A stretch of 64,000 bases of DNA from Patiria miniata (Eukaryota; Echinodermata; Asteroidea; Valvatida; Asterinidae): positions 4,216,001 through 4,280,000 of the forward strand of contig NW_024037050.1 of assembly GCF_015706575.1 (NCBI RefSeq), given 5' to 3'. Shown here piece after piece: positions 53,905 through 64,000 of the stretch. The notes under the pieces were generated by a model, which searched no databases, was not told the DNA's origin, and was given only the letters and a program-made list of their open reading frames with translations. Each line of letters begins with the position of its first letter. The stretch's first letter is position 1. Position numbers and translations under genes: made by a program.

Positions 53905-56003
53905 TGTAGCAGGGTGAATTTTTAGTTGTTGTTTTTGTACATGAGTGACACCCCTTTAATACTCCATCGTTGTTTTTAAGAGTTCAATAGTGCCCCTATG
54001 ATCTTGGCCTTGCAAATCCCTTGACATTGTATGCGAATTTGACCCGGGCAACCTAATTATTTTTCCTCAAGACCATGCCATTTTCAAATAGCCCATCAAT
54101 TTGCAGACTGGCAGTGGAGTGAGCACATCACATTTTCTTTGCTCCTTCTTTCATTCGTTTTCTGCCTTGAGAGACTTGGTCTGCTGTAGACTTGGTAAGT
54201 TTAACCAAAATTGTTCTTGTTTCTCTTGGAAAGTTTGTTCATCAGTTTTAGTGTACTGTATAACTAGAAATAGATTTTAGGGTTTTTATTAGGATGTTCA
54301 ATCACTTTTTTTGTATTGATGAAAGTCAAATGTATTTGTTATTTTGTTTCAAGCAGCGTTTCAAGTTTAATTTGAATGATAGAGAAATGTTTCTTTTAGT
54401 GCAAAGAAAGAGTCTAATTGATTATTTGTGCGTTGCCATAAAATCTGTTGTGTGAAGTCAAGATATGGGTTATATCATGATTGGCTGGATTTGACGGAAG
54501 AGATGAATGAATTTATAAACTTAATTATTTTTCTTTGTGTGTAAGATTTTCCAGGGTGTTTTCTTCACTTAGTTTGGGCTGTAGATTAGATGAGATTAAC
54601 TAAACCTGATTATGTAGGAACTGTTTTTTTAGAATTGATAGATTATGTTTTGTGGTCTATAGATGAAGCGAAGTTTGTTCTGATCAGAAAACCCTTGGTC
54701 TGTAGAATAAGTAACACTATCGATGTTTTCTTATTTTGTGTGTGTGTGTAAGAAGAGTTTCTTATGTTTCTCTGTACTTTGATTTAAAGAGATTTTCTTA
54801 GAATAGTTGTATAGTAGTTTACTCATTTCTAGAAATTATTCGATCAAGTGTTTAGGCCTTTACTGTTTTGTTCGCCTTGTTTTTATTATGGAAGACAGTT
54901 GTTGAGAACTCTTAGAATGTTTACAATAGCTTGAATAGGATAGCGATGTAGTTTATGTCAAATAAGTATTTCTTTTAAGAATAAGACATATGGATAAATT
55001 CACTCTGTGTTCAGGAAACTTTGAGTTCACCGTTCAGGTCAGGACAAGGTTAAGAATTAAGCTTTACTGCTCTGCGCCAACTTAACTCAGAAGGTTAAAA
55101 ATTAAGATTTATAGCTTGAACTCGGTGGGTAAAACAATTTCGGCTTGTGGTTCAGTGACAATTTTGAACTCTGTGACCCGTCTACTGGTCAAATCGGGTG
55201 CAGTGTATTTTTGCAGTATATCACTCTTAGTCTCAATTACTGTAGCCAATCTCTAGTTCAGGGTTGACAGGTGTTTCACATCAACTTTATTAGTACTTGA
55301 CTTTATTAGTTGTGTGTAGAACAAAACTTATTATCCGTTTATTTTACATTATTATGTTTTACTCTATTGTCACACATTTTATTGATATGATGCTTAATTG
55401 GAATATTCTTGTTTTCTTTTCTTTTATTAGGTTGTTTAAGCTTGAGTGTTTTTGATTTATGACTTTCTTTGAACACTGTTGTTGGTTTTTAGTTTTGGTT
55501 TTTTTTGGTTACTTTGTTTTAGATTCTTTTTCTTTTTGACATTGCTACTTATCTTTGGTTGTTGTTTTCAACTGTAAAGGTTCTGGATTTTTCAGGTCTA
55601 GGTCACAGTGGTCTGGCTTTCAAAAGTGGTGTACCTCAAATTTAACTTTTTAACTTGAACTAGGAGTTTCGATTATTAGATTATATTTTCATCTGTTTTC
55701 ATGAAGGTCTTCATTACACAATTTAATATTTGGATTCCTTTTGTTTCCTACATTGTTGCTTTGTAGAAATTGCCTCTTTAGATAATTCTTTCATGAAATA
55801 AATTTTTCTTTGTTTTTTTTTGTTGTAGTGGAAATCTAAACACTGCCTTGGTTGTCTCTATTCTTAGGATTATCTCGCGATTCCTCCCTAAAAGATTCCT
55901 GTTTTACTTTTTCTTGTTGATCCGAAGAGAAGCGAGTCCCCACGGTTCAGATTTTTCTAGGTATTTCTTTATTTTTGATCTTGTGCCATTTTTCCGGGTT
56001 ACA
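53905..56003 (+). repeat. 3' LTR (2,099 bp)
   Basis: Same length and termini as the 5' LTR, at a constant offset of 7,812 bp. No differences were found where compared. A possible AATAAA lies at about 55797. Confidence 0.95.
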
Positions 56004-56066
56004 CCTTGAGTACCTCATTGTTGGTAGATACGTACACTATATAAGACTCCGGTATTATTATTATTA
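56004..56066 (+). mobile_element. SINE-A, 3' part
   Basis: CCTTGAGTACCTCATTGTTG, TATAAGACTCCGGTATTATT and an ATT tail complete the SINE begun at 45730, after the duplicated CCTT. Confidence 0.9.
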
Positions 56067-56100
56067 CTAATATTATATATTATATATATATATTACTTTC
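56067..56100. repeat. (TA)n run after the SINE tail
   Basis: ATTATATATTATATATATAT-type sequence, probably grown from the SINE's ATT tail. Confidence 0.8.
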
Positions 56101-56338
56101 AAGATAAATTTGAATGCTATTTTTGCAAAATTGGCCGGGAAAACCTTTATTGATAAGTTAAAGAACATGAGTTTAACAAAAATAAAAACAAATCCTGAAA
56201 ACAAGCATAAGGAACAAAATTGAATAATCGGGGAGGCATTTAAAATAAACCTGAATGTTCTTATTTACATTTCCATTGAAACTGCGTTTATTTTTCTTTA
56301 AATTTATTTTGTTACACATAAAGCCACTCGGAAACATA

Positions 56339-57429
56339 CCGTAATTTTCGGAATATAAGCCGCACCGGCGTATAAGCCGCACCGACCGCTGCGGTTTCAA
56401 TTTTGTAAGGCCTCCAAATTCTAGTCAAAATGCTCTGAACCAGTTCCATTCACCCTACAGAAGCTATTAAAAGGACCACAAAAGTTATATCAAATCATTT
56501 ACAATTGATACTTTTACAAACAAATATGGGAATTGATGAGAAATGAACACCAGGAACTGCTGCCGGCTGCCCCGTCATAGCCCGGCAGCCTGCGCCACGC
56601 ACGCCGGTGACGTGAATGACAACATTTTCCCACAGCACGTGAGAGAGTATGAAACCCACCGTGTGTTGTCTGACTGGAGCGCTACAGATCTTGCTTTGTG
56701 GCAACAGATGCTGATTTGTTTTGTCCTAAGAATAAACAGGTCCGTTTTTACCTCAAAACTTATCAAATTGTTGCGATTAGTTGCGAGAAAAATTCAAGTT
56801 TCGATCGTAACTTTCTTTGGAAATAGTCAAAACGAAGCGGACATTTTAATAGACGATTCCATTAATTTTGTAAGGGGTGATTTAGTCTCTCTTTTGAGTT
56901 TTACATCGTTTCTTGAATACATTTCAAGAAAACAAAATATATTGTGACGTTGAACAACTGATTATGTAATAAAAAAATGTTTCCAACGCCATAAAAATTG
57001 TAGTGGTCTTTTTTCTTTTTTTTTAAACAGCGAAAATATTGGTAATTATTGTTCCCAAGAAAGAACACCCCTTTGTTACCACAAATGGTGTGGTCCGCTG
57101 TTGGGAAAGCATGCCTGCATATCGCTGCTGCACTGTACCAGTATCACGTACGGCTGGTGGCAAGTGTCGAAGACAGCTTTCATCACCGTACTTTTTTACC
57201 GCTCGGTACCTTTACGTGAGACGTGGTTTTGGTTTGTTAATGACTTTCTTAATTTATAATTCATTTCAGCAACATATCTCTTCTTATACCAGTACATTAA
57301 ATACACATGTGAATTTCATTTTTATTCTATAAGGCTCGGCGTATAAGCCGCCCTGTGTATAAGCCGCAGTAAACATTTTCATGGGCAAAATCAACGTATA
57401 AGCCGCGGCTTATATTCCGAAAATTACGG
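56339..57429. mobile_element. TA-flanked mariner-like DNA element
   Basis: CCGTAATTTTCGGAATATAA plus GCCGC at the left is mirrored by GCGGCTTATATTCCGAAAAT plus TACGG at the right, with TA on both sides (56337-56338 and 57430-57431). CGTATAAGCCGC-type words recur next to both ends. TA target duplication is the habit of Tc1/mariner elements. A 134-codon frame (56543-56947) and a 97-codon frame (57039-57332) inside show no recognisable transposase domain, so the copy is non-autonomous or decayed. Confidence 0.85.
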
Positions 57430-57431
57430 TA

Positions 57432-58380
57432 AGCGTATTCTCTACTAGTCTAGGGGCTAGACGTTGTTATGGATTGATACGTACGCGATAACCCGTCGTG
57501 TAAAACATTTAATGTAACTTGGACTGGTATAACACAACTGAAATGAACGTGAAACTTGTAAATGTTGATCAAAGACAAACCATCAAGCCTTCACGAAGCA
57601 CATAATTAAAATTGGTAGGGTTCGGGATGGAGAATACAGTCATTTTGGGCAGTGAAATTGCCGTAAAATTGGAAATACACATTATTTTTACCTTAACTTT
57701 TATTAGGTTGAGAAATGTACAGCTTAGCCTATATAACCTTTTCCAAAATTTCCTCTTAAAGTATTAATCAACATGTAAAATCTGCCTGTATATTATCGTT
57801 TCAAAACATCGTGACGTTCATTAACTATGTTTCCTATATACAGTTTTGTTTACCATTTAAAGAAAACTCCCGGTAAATTCTATGGAAATTCGTAGGTGCT
57901 CATGCTGCAAAGCAGTTTCCGGTGTTTTTTAAATGGTTTTTTTTTGTAACCGTAATTATGCTTTCCTGTTCATGTATCATTAAATGTCTCTTAACCATGC
58001 TCATAACTTTCCAAATTGGGCGATATAAAGTTTTACTACACCTCATAAATATTCATGAACAAATTGGAGCACGTCATTGGCCGATTCCGCCGCGCGTCTG
58101 GGAAGTAAAAATGATACGCCCCCATAGGTGACGTCATCCCGGTGAGTACCCAGCTCGTTGCCGGGCAGTATTTTTTTCTGGTAGCACCAAAAATTCCCTC
58201 TGGAACCCGCCTCGTAAAACATATAGTCTGTGGCATGAAATCTTTACGGAACCAGCTGCTATGGCGTGTCAAACGTTGCAATATTCAATATTTTGCAAGA
58301 TATATGTTGGATATTCAATATGTGTTTGTTATCTTTTACATTTATGTGCGATGTTCAATATAAGTGTGCGATGTTTTTCA
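57432..58380. other. No supported gene
   Basis: Mostly AT-rich. Short ATATTCAATAT words near 58280-58360 repeat irregularly (TTCAATAT four times). Confidence 0.45.
58062..58147 (+). promoter_or_regulatory. Possible promoter with CRE and first-exon donor
   Basis: Two ATTGG (reverse CCAAT) words at 58063 and 58076, a GC-rich CCGCCGCGCGTC and a perfect TGACGTCA at 58129 are followed by a GTGAGT donor at 58142. The grouping resembles a TATA-less promoter with a short first exon, but chance is a real alternative. Confidence 0.2.
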
Positions 58381-58483
58381 TTAAAAAAGTCAGTGTAATT
58401 ATATTTGCTATATATTTCCAACCCCCCAATTCCATCCATTTCTGAAAATTACAGCAAAAGCAAATGATATATATTCTCTTTAA
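58381..58483 (-). mobile_element. R1 fragment
   Basis: AAAAAAGTCAGTGTAATTAT, CCAACCCCCCAATTCCATCC, ACAGCAAAAGCAAATGAT and TATTCTCTTTAA match the right third of R1 copy 1 (about 4212-4313). Confidence 0.8.
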
Positions 58484-58706
58484 CCTTGTATTTCTAGCAA
58501 AATTGGGCAAAAAGAAATGTTTATGAAATATTTTAAATTGTAAGAGGTGTACATTGTATATTTAGTAAAATTTGGCAAAATCAGATTTGTATGAAAAATC
58601 TAAAATGGTAAGGGGTTAACCTTGCTTTTTTAGCAAAATTTGGAGCATATTTTACTAAAATTTGGCAAAATCAGATGCTTCTAAAAAATCCAGATGTAAA
58701 GTTTCC
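58484..58706 (+). repeat. Satellite block, inverted twin of 61054-61277
   Basis: Three units of the satellite (AACCTTGTATTTCTAGCAAA, CTAAAATGGTAAGGGGTTAA, GCATATTTTACTAAAATTTG). Read in reverse it matches 61054-61277 unit for unit, including private variants such as CCAGATGTAAAGTTTCC. Confidence 0.85.
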
Positions 58707-59136
58707 ACAAAAACAGCTGTTGAAAAAGAGCCCAATGTTGAACTTTACTGAGTCTGAGGTCTATCGAGGGGACGATCCTTATTTCAACTCCCGGAGATTC
58801 GCTGACAGTCTCTATTTTTCTTTTTAAGAAAGTCGAAATAGCTGAAGAGGGAGGTGAGAATCTATATGTGCCCAGATACAAAGAGTAGAAATCTACGCGT
58901 CTGCCTTTTGAAAATACACAATTGCGGTGTTCATTGTTGCGTAATGATCCGCCTAGCACACGACTGTTTTGCACATAAGGCTGTGTTATGCAGCTTCCTA
59001 ACAAACCAAACACACTGGGCTCATTATATCGACTTGTTTTACCCATTAAGGTAAAGCAAATGGACCCAGTAATCTTCCTGGCGCGTTTGCTCACCTATAA
59101 GGACAACTTTTCTCAGTTTAAGGAAAATTCTAAGGT

Positions 59137-59220
59137 AACGAAATGGCCGAGTGGTTACGATTCGTCGTCCACGGTTAGCGGGGTCCCGGGTTCGAATCCC
59201 GCTGGTGTCTTTTTTGTTTT
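59137..59220 (+). mobile_element. tRNA-like sequence with T-run terminator
   Basis: AAATGGCCGAGTGGTTACGA fits a serine/leucine-type D-arm with A box, and GTCCCGGGTTCGAATCCCGC fits a T-arm with B box, followed by TCTTTTTTG, a Pol III terminator. The acceptor strands do not pair, so it is a tRNA pseudogene or SINE head. Confidence 0.5.
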
Positions 59221-59284
59221 TAACGTATGAGTTCAATTATTCACTATAAGAGATTTAATTTCCCGTCGTAAAGTACCAACAGTA

Positions 59285-59350
59285 CCTTAGCTTAATCGGT
59301 AAGCACTGCTGCTGGTACTGTCCGCGAGTTCCAGGTTGGCGCCTTCGTAC
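59285..59350 (+). mobile_element. Second tRNA-like word
   Basis: ACCTTAGCTTAATCGGTAAG resembles an A-box arm and GTTCCAGGTTGGCGCC a drifted B-box arm, about 30 bp apart. Weak evidence for a decayed SINE. Confidence 0.25.
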
Positions 59351-60154
59351 AGGTTCAGGGCATGTGGTCCACTCGGAGGATCAGGGCTTAGGGGCCGCCC
59401 TGTTCCTCCCTTAGCTCTTTGCTTTTACATGGTGCCTGGCCCTCCGGGGTTATATGGATGGATAGGGAAGGAAGTGTGTATTGGTCGGGGACGCCGAGAC
59501 CCCGGAAGAGAACTAAGGGATCGGCTGGGGCATTGTTATGGCTCAGACCGATCCCTGAAAGCTTGACTAGCACATAACTTTTTGATTTTTTTTACCCTCT
59601 ATCTTTTATACTTTGGTTTAGTTTGATATCTACAGCTGCTCGGCAGGTCTACGGGTAGTATCAAAATTAAAACAAAGGTGTATGTCATAAATCAATGAAT
59701 ATTTTATAATTGACTATAATCAAAACGGAGTTTCGTTTGATCAATTTTACTATCATTATATAATGACGCGATTGCCAATTGACGTAAGAAACGCCATAAA
59801 TTATACCGGGAAAGAATAAAGATGTACATTGTAATATAAATATTATTTATACATCTTTCAAATAACGTGTCTTTAATTGTGAGCATTCCAAACAATAGAG
59901 TAATTCGCAATAGTAATATAATGGTATATGATAGCACGATCAATGCGTCTCTATTAAATTAAAAAATATATAATTTAGGCCCCTATGTGTGAAATATTCT
60001 TTGATTGACTATGGGCATTCCATACGAATGAGTTAATTCGCAAAATATAGCAACAACAAAAGAGAAAGGAAAAAGAGAAAATTCCTTTACCCTAAAAACT
60101 GGAAAAATAATTTGTTTTAAAAAAGTCAAATGGGACACTTCATGTATTGATTTA

Positions 60155-61053
60155 ACAGTTTGCAAGGGGTTAACCTTACATCAGATGCAAAATCAGATGT
60201 GAATGAAAAATTTCAAATTGTAAGGGGTCACCTTGCTTTTTTAGTAAAATTGGGGAAATTTAAATGTTTATGAAAAATCTCAAATTGTAAGGTGTGAACC
60301 TTGCTTTTTTAGTGATATTTGGCAAAATCAGGTATTTATGAAAAAGTTCAGATTGTAAGGGGCTCACCTTGCATTTTTAGCAAAATTGGGAAAAATCAGA
60401 TTTGTATGAAAAATCAAAATTTGTAATTGGTTAACCTTTGCCAAAATTGGGCAAAATCAGATGTTTCTGAAAAAAAATCCGATGTAAGGAATTAACCCTA
60501 CTTTATTTTTAGTGAAATTTGGTAAAAATTAGATTTTTATGAAAAATTTCAAATTGTAAGGCGTTCAGATTGCATTTTTTTAGCAAAATAGGGCAAAATC
60601 AGATGTTTATGGAAAATTTCAAATTGTATGGTGTTAACCTTGCTTTTTTAGTAATATTGGGAAAATTTAAATATTTATGAAAAATTTCAAATTGTCATTG
60701 GTTAACCTTGCATTTTTAGCAAAATAGGGCAAAATCAGGTGTTTATGAAAAATTTCAGATTGTAAGGGCTTAACTTTGCAGTTGTAGCAAAATTGGGCAA
60801 AATCAGATTTGTATGAAAAATCAAAAATTGTGAGGGGTTAACCTTGCCAAATTAGGGCAAAATCAGATGTTTCTGGAAAATTGCAGATTGAAAGGGGTTA
60901 ACCTTGCTTTTTTAAGCGAAATTGGGAAAAATCAGATGTTTCTTAAAAATGAAAGATTGTAAGGGGTTAACTTGGCATTTTTAGCATAACTGGGCAATAT
61001 CAGATTTATATGCAATATTTCAAATTGTAAGGGGTGGACCTTGTATTTTTAGC
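60155..61053 (+). repeat. Satellite array, plus orientation
   Basis: Units of about 65-72 bp. Consensus words are AAGGGGTTAACCTTGC, TTTTTTAGCAAAATTGGGCA, AAATCAGATGTTTATGAAAA and ATTTCAAATTGTAAG. Unit variants differ in the TTTATGAAAAATTTC against TTTCTGGAAAATTGC segment. Confidence 0.92.
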
Positions 61054-64000
61054 GGAAACTTTACATCTGGATTTATAGAAGCATCTGATTCTGCCCAATT
61101 TTAGTAAAATATGCTCAAATTTTGCTTAAAAAGCAAGGTTAACCCCTTACCATTTTAGGCTTTTCATACAAATCTGATTTTGCCAAATTTTACTAAATAT
61201 ACAAGGTACACCTCTTACAGTTTAATTTTTTTCATAAACATTTCTTTTTGCCCAATTTTGCTAGAAATACAAGGTTAAGCCCTAACAATCTGCAATTTTC
61301 CAGAATCATCTGATTGTGTCCTATTCTGCTAAAAAAAATGCAAGGTTAACCCCTTACAATTTGAATTTTTTTTCACGAACATCTTATTTTTCCCAATCTT
61401 ATTCAAAAAGCAAGGTTAACCCCTTAAAATCTGCAATTTTCCAGAAACATCAGATATTTTTTCCCAATTTCGCTTAAAAAAATGCAAGGTTAGGCCTAAC
61501 CCTTTAATCTTTATAATTTGAATTTTTTCATAAACATCTAACTTTGTCAAATTTCACTAAAAAAGCAAGGATAATCCCTTACATCTGAAATTTTCCAGAA
61601 ACATCTGATTTTGCACAATTTTGCTAAAATGCAAGGTTAACCCCTTACAATTTAAAATTTTCCATAAACATCTGATTTTGGGCTGTTTTGCTAAAAAAAA
61701 TGCAAGCTGAACACCAATTTGAAATTTTTCATAAACATCTAATTTTTACCAAATTTCACTAAAAAAAAGTAAGATGAATTCCTTGCATCGGAATTTTTTC
61801 AGAAAGATCTGATTTTGCCCAATTTTGCTAATATATGCAAGGTTCACCCCTTACAATTTGAGAATATTCATAAAAATCTCATTTTGCCCAATTTTGCTTA
61901 AAATGCAAGGTTATCCCCTTTCAATCTGCAATTTTCCAGAAACATCTGATTTTGCCCTAATTTTCAAAGGTTAACCCCTTACAATTTTTGATTTTTTTCA
62001 TAAAAATCTGATTTTTCCCAATTTTGCTAAAAATGCAGGGTGAACCCTTTACAATCTGAAATTTTTCATAAACACGTGGTTTTGCCGTATTTTGCTAAAA
62101 AATGCAAGGTTAACCGCTAACAATTTCAAATTTTTCATGCACATTAAAATTTGCCCAATTTTACTAAAAAAGCAAGGTTAACCCCCTTACATCTGAAAAT
62201 TTCAGATGTAAGGGGGTTAACCTTGCTTTTTTAGTGCCCTAATTTGGCAAAGGTTAACCCCTTACAATTTTTGATTTTTCATACAAATCTGATTTTTCCC
62301 AATTTTGCTAAAAAAGCAAGGTTAGCCCCTTTTCATCTGAAATTTTTCAGAAACATCTGATTTTGCCCAATTTTGCTAAAAATGAAACGTTCACCCTATA
62401 CAATTTGAGATTTTTCATGAAAATCTGATATTGCCCAGTTTTGCTAAAAATGCAAGGTTAACCCCTTTCAATCTGCAATTTTCCAGAAACATCTGATTTT
62501 GCCCTAATTTGGCAAAGGTTAACCCCTTCAAATTTTTGATTTTTCATACAAATCTGATTTTTCCCAATTTTGCTAAAAAAACAAGGTTAGCCCCTTAACA
62601 TCTGAATTTTTTTCAGAAACATCTGATTTTGCCCAGTTTTGCTAAAAATGCAAGGTTCACCCCTTACAATTTGAGATTTTTCATAAAAATCTGATATTGC
62701 CCAATTTTGCTAAAAATGCAAGGTTAACCCCTTTCAATCTGCAATTTTTCAGAAAAATCTGATATTGGCCAGTTTTGCTAAAAGTGCAAGGTTCACCCCT
62801 TACAATTTAAAATTTTTCATAAAAATCTGATATTGCCCAGTTTTGCTAAAAATGCAAGGTTAACCTCTTTCAATCTGCGACTTTCCAGAAACATCTGATT
62901 TTGCCCTAATTGGGCAAAGGTTAACCTCTTACAATTTTTGTTTTTTCATACAAATTTGATTTTTCCAAATTTTGCTAAAAATGCAAGGTGAACCCCTTAC
63001 AATATGACTTTTTTCATAAACACCTGATTTTGCCCTATTTTGCTAAAAAATGCAAGGTTCACCCCTTACAATTTGAGATTTTTCATAAACATTTAAATTT
63101 GCCCAATTTTACTAAAAAATCAAGGTTAACCCCTTACAATTTGAAATTTTTCATTCACATCTTATTTTGCCAAATATCACTAAAAAAGCAAGGTTAACCC
63201 CTTACAATCTGAAATTTTCCAGAAAGAGCTGATTTTGCCCAATTTCGCTAAGAATCCAAGGTTCACCTCTCATAATTGAGATTTTTCATAAACATCAACT
63301 TTGCCAATGTTCACTAAAAAAGCAAGGATATTCCCTTACATCTGCTTTTTGCTAAAATGCAAGGTTAACCCCTTACAATTTGAAATTTTCCATAAACATC
63401 TGATTTTGCCCTATTTTGCAAAAAAAAAATGCAATCTTAACCCCTTACAATTTGACATTTTTCATAAACACCTAATTTTTACCAAATTTCACTTAAGAAA
63501 AAAGTAAGGTTAATTCCTTACATCGGATTTTTTTTCAAAAACATCTGATTTTGCCCAATTTTGCTAATATATGCAAGGTTCACCCCTTACAATTTGAGAT
63601 TTTTCATAAAAATCTCATTTTGCCCAATTTTGCTTAAAATGCAAGGTTAACCCCTTTCAAACTGCAATTTTCCAGAAACATCTGATTTTGCCCTAATTTG
63701 GCAAAGGTTAACTCCTTCCAATTTTTTATTGTTCGTACAAAACTGATTTTTCCCAATTTTGCTAAAAATGCAGGGTGAACCCTTTACAATCTGAAATTTT
63801 TCATGAACACCAGGTTTTGCCGTATTTTGCAAAAAAACGCAAGGTTAACCCCTAACAATTTCAAATTTTTCATGCACATTAAAATTTGCCCAATTTTGCT
63901 AAAAAGGCAAGGTTAGCCCCTTTACATCTGAAATTTTTCAGAAACATCTGATTTTGCCCAATTTTGCTAAAAATGAAACGTTCACCCTATACAATTTGAG
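61054..64000 (-). repeat. Satellite array, reversed, running off the window
   Basis: The same unit in the opposite direction (GCAAGGTTAACCCCTTACAA, ATTTTTCATAAACATCTGAT, TTTGCCCAATTTTGCTAAAA), about 40 units up to the window end. Some variants are arranged in the same order about 1,736 bp apart (for example TTTTGCTAATATATGCAAGG at about 61825 and 63561). Short Phe/His/Lys-rich frames are by-products. Confidence 0.93.

Larger units (their letters stand above)
46093..56003 (+). mobile_element. Ty3/Gypsy LTR retrotransposon, looks whole
   Basis: 9,911 bp: LTR, likely primer site, gag, pol, LTR. Domain order in pol is protease, reverse transcriptase, RNase H, integrase, which is the Ty3/Gypsy order. 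No envelope frame is present. CCTT flanks both ends (46089-46092 and 56004-56007), a 4-bp target duplication. The LTRs are equal in length and matched at every place I compared, so the insertion is recent. It lies inside SINE-A; the sister SINE at 23350 shows the unbroken CAGCGCCTTGAGTACC target. Treated as a genomic fossil; whether it is expressed is not visible from sequence. Confidence 0.97.
58707..60154. other. Spacer inside the satellite, with two tRNA-like words
   Basis: Non-satellite DNA. A 137-codon minus frame (58681-59094) is not recognised. 59388-59573 is GC-rich (GGGGCCGCCCTGTTCCTCCC) with inverted words such as GATCGGCTGGGG and GACCGATCCCTG; its class is unknown. Confidence 0.4.

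Noticed and set aside
59137-59220. Functional tRNA-Ser or selenocysteine tRNA gene
   Set aside because: Good A and B boxes and a terminator, but the acceptor strands do not pair.
60155-64000. CRISPR-like array
   Set aside because: Units are contiguous with no unique spacers, and the setting is a eukaryotic satellite.

Overview
This window looks like nuclear DNA from a marine invertebrate animal, most likely a deuterostome such as an echinoderm or hemichordate. The basis is composition and repeat content only: AT-rich gene-poor sequence, dense TACATGTA and ACCGGTAC words, tRNA-derived SINEs, many short inverted-repeat DNA elements and a Ty3/Gypsy LTR element. No multi-exon host gene can be read. 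Two short stretches look like isolated host exons: 19323-19526 on the minus strand (a membrane-anchor N-terminus between good splice signals) and 41419-41595 on the plus strand (a possible first coding exon ending at GTAAGT). Almost all other open frames here are chance frames.

Region by region: 1-9 kb holds tandem duplications, foldback MITEs, a 522-bp TTAA-flanked element (R1) and a Penelope-like scrap with a hammerhead-like fold. 9-22 kb holds a near-perfect 162-bp tandem duplication, a second family (R2), R1 inserted into R2, a SINE and the minus-strand candidate exon. 22-32 kb is nested: a 1.5-kb inverted-repeat element carries a SINE and a MITE, and another MITE copy carries a third MITE. 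32-45 kb has more minisatellites, a large foldback with a MITE in one arm, a Harbinger-type MITE, a cluster of 54-bp inverted blocks, the plus-strand candidate exon and a 1-kb element built round a GACTCG array.

45.7-56.1 kb is the clearest feature: a full tRNA-Leu-like SINE split by a 9.9-kb Ty3/Gypsy element. It has two 2,099-bp LTRs that match wherever compared, a CCTT target duplication, open gag and pol frames and a likely frameshift site where they meet. It looks whole and young. 56.3-57.4 kb is a TA-flanked mariner-like element. 58.5-64 kb is mostly a roughly 70-bp satellite that switches orientation near 61.05 kb and has a higher-order period of about 1.74 kb.

Recurring themes are TTAA-targeted elements (at least four families, including one with telomere-like CCCTAAC ends and odd internal word repeats) and insertions into insertions, several of which can be ordered in time. 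The LTR element supplies its own Gag and Pol. The SINEs and MITEs encode nothing recognisable and must have been moved by enzymes encoded elsewhere.
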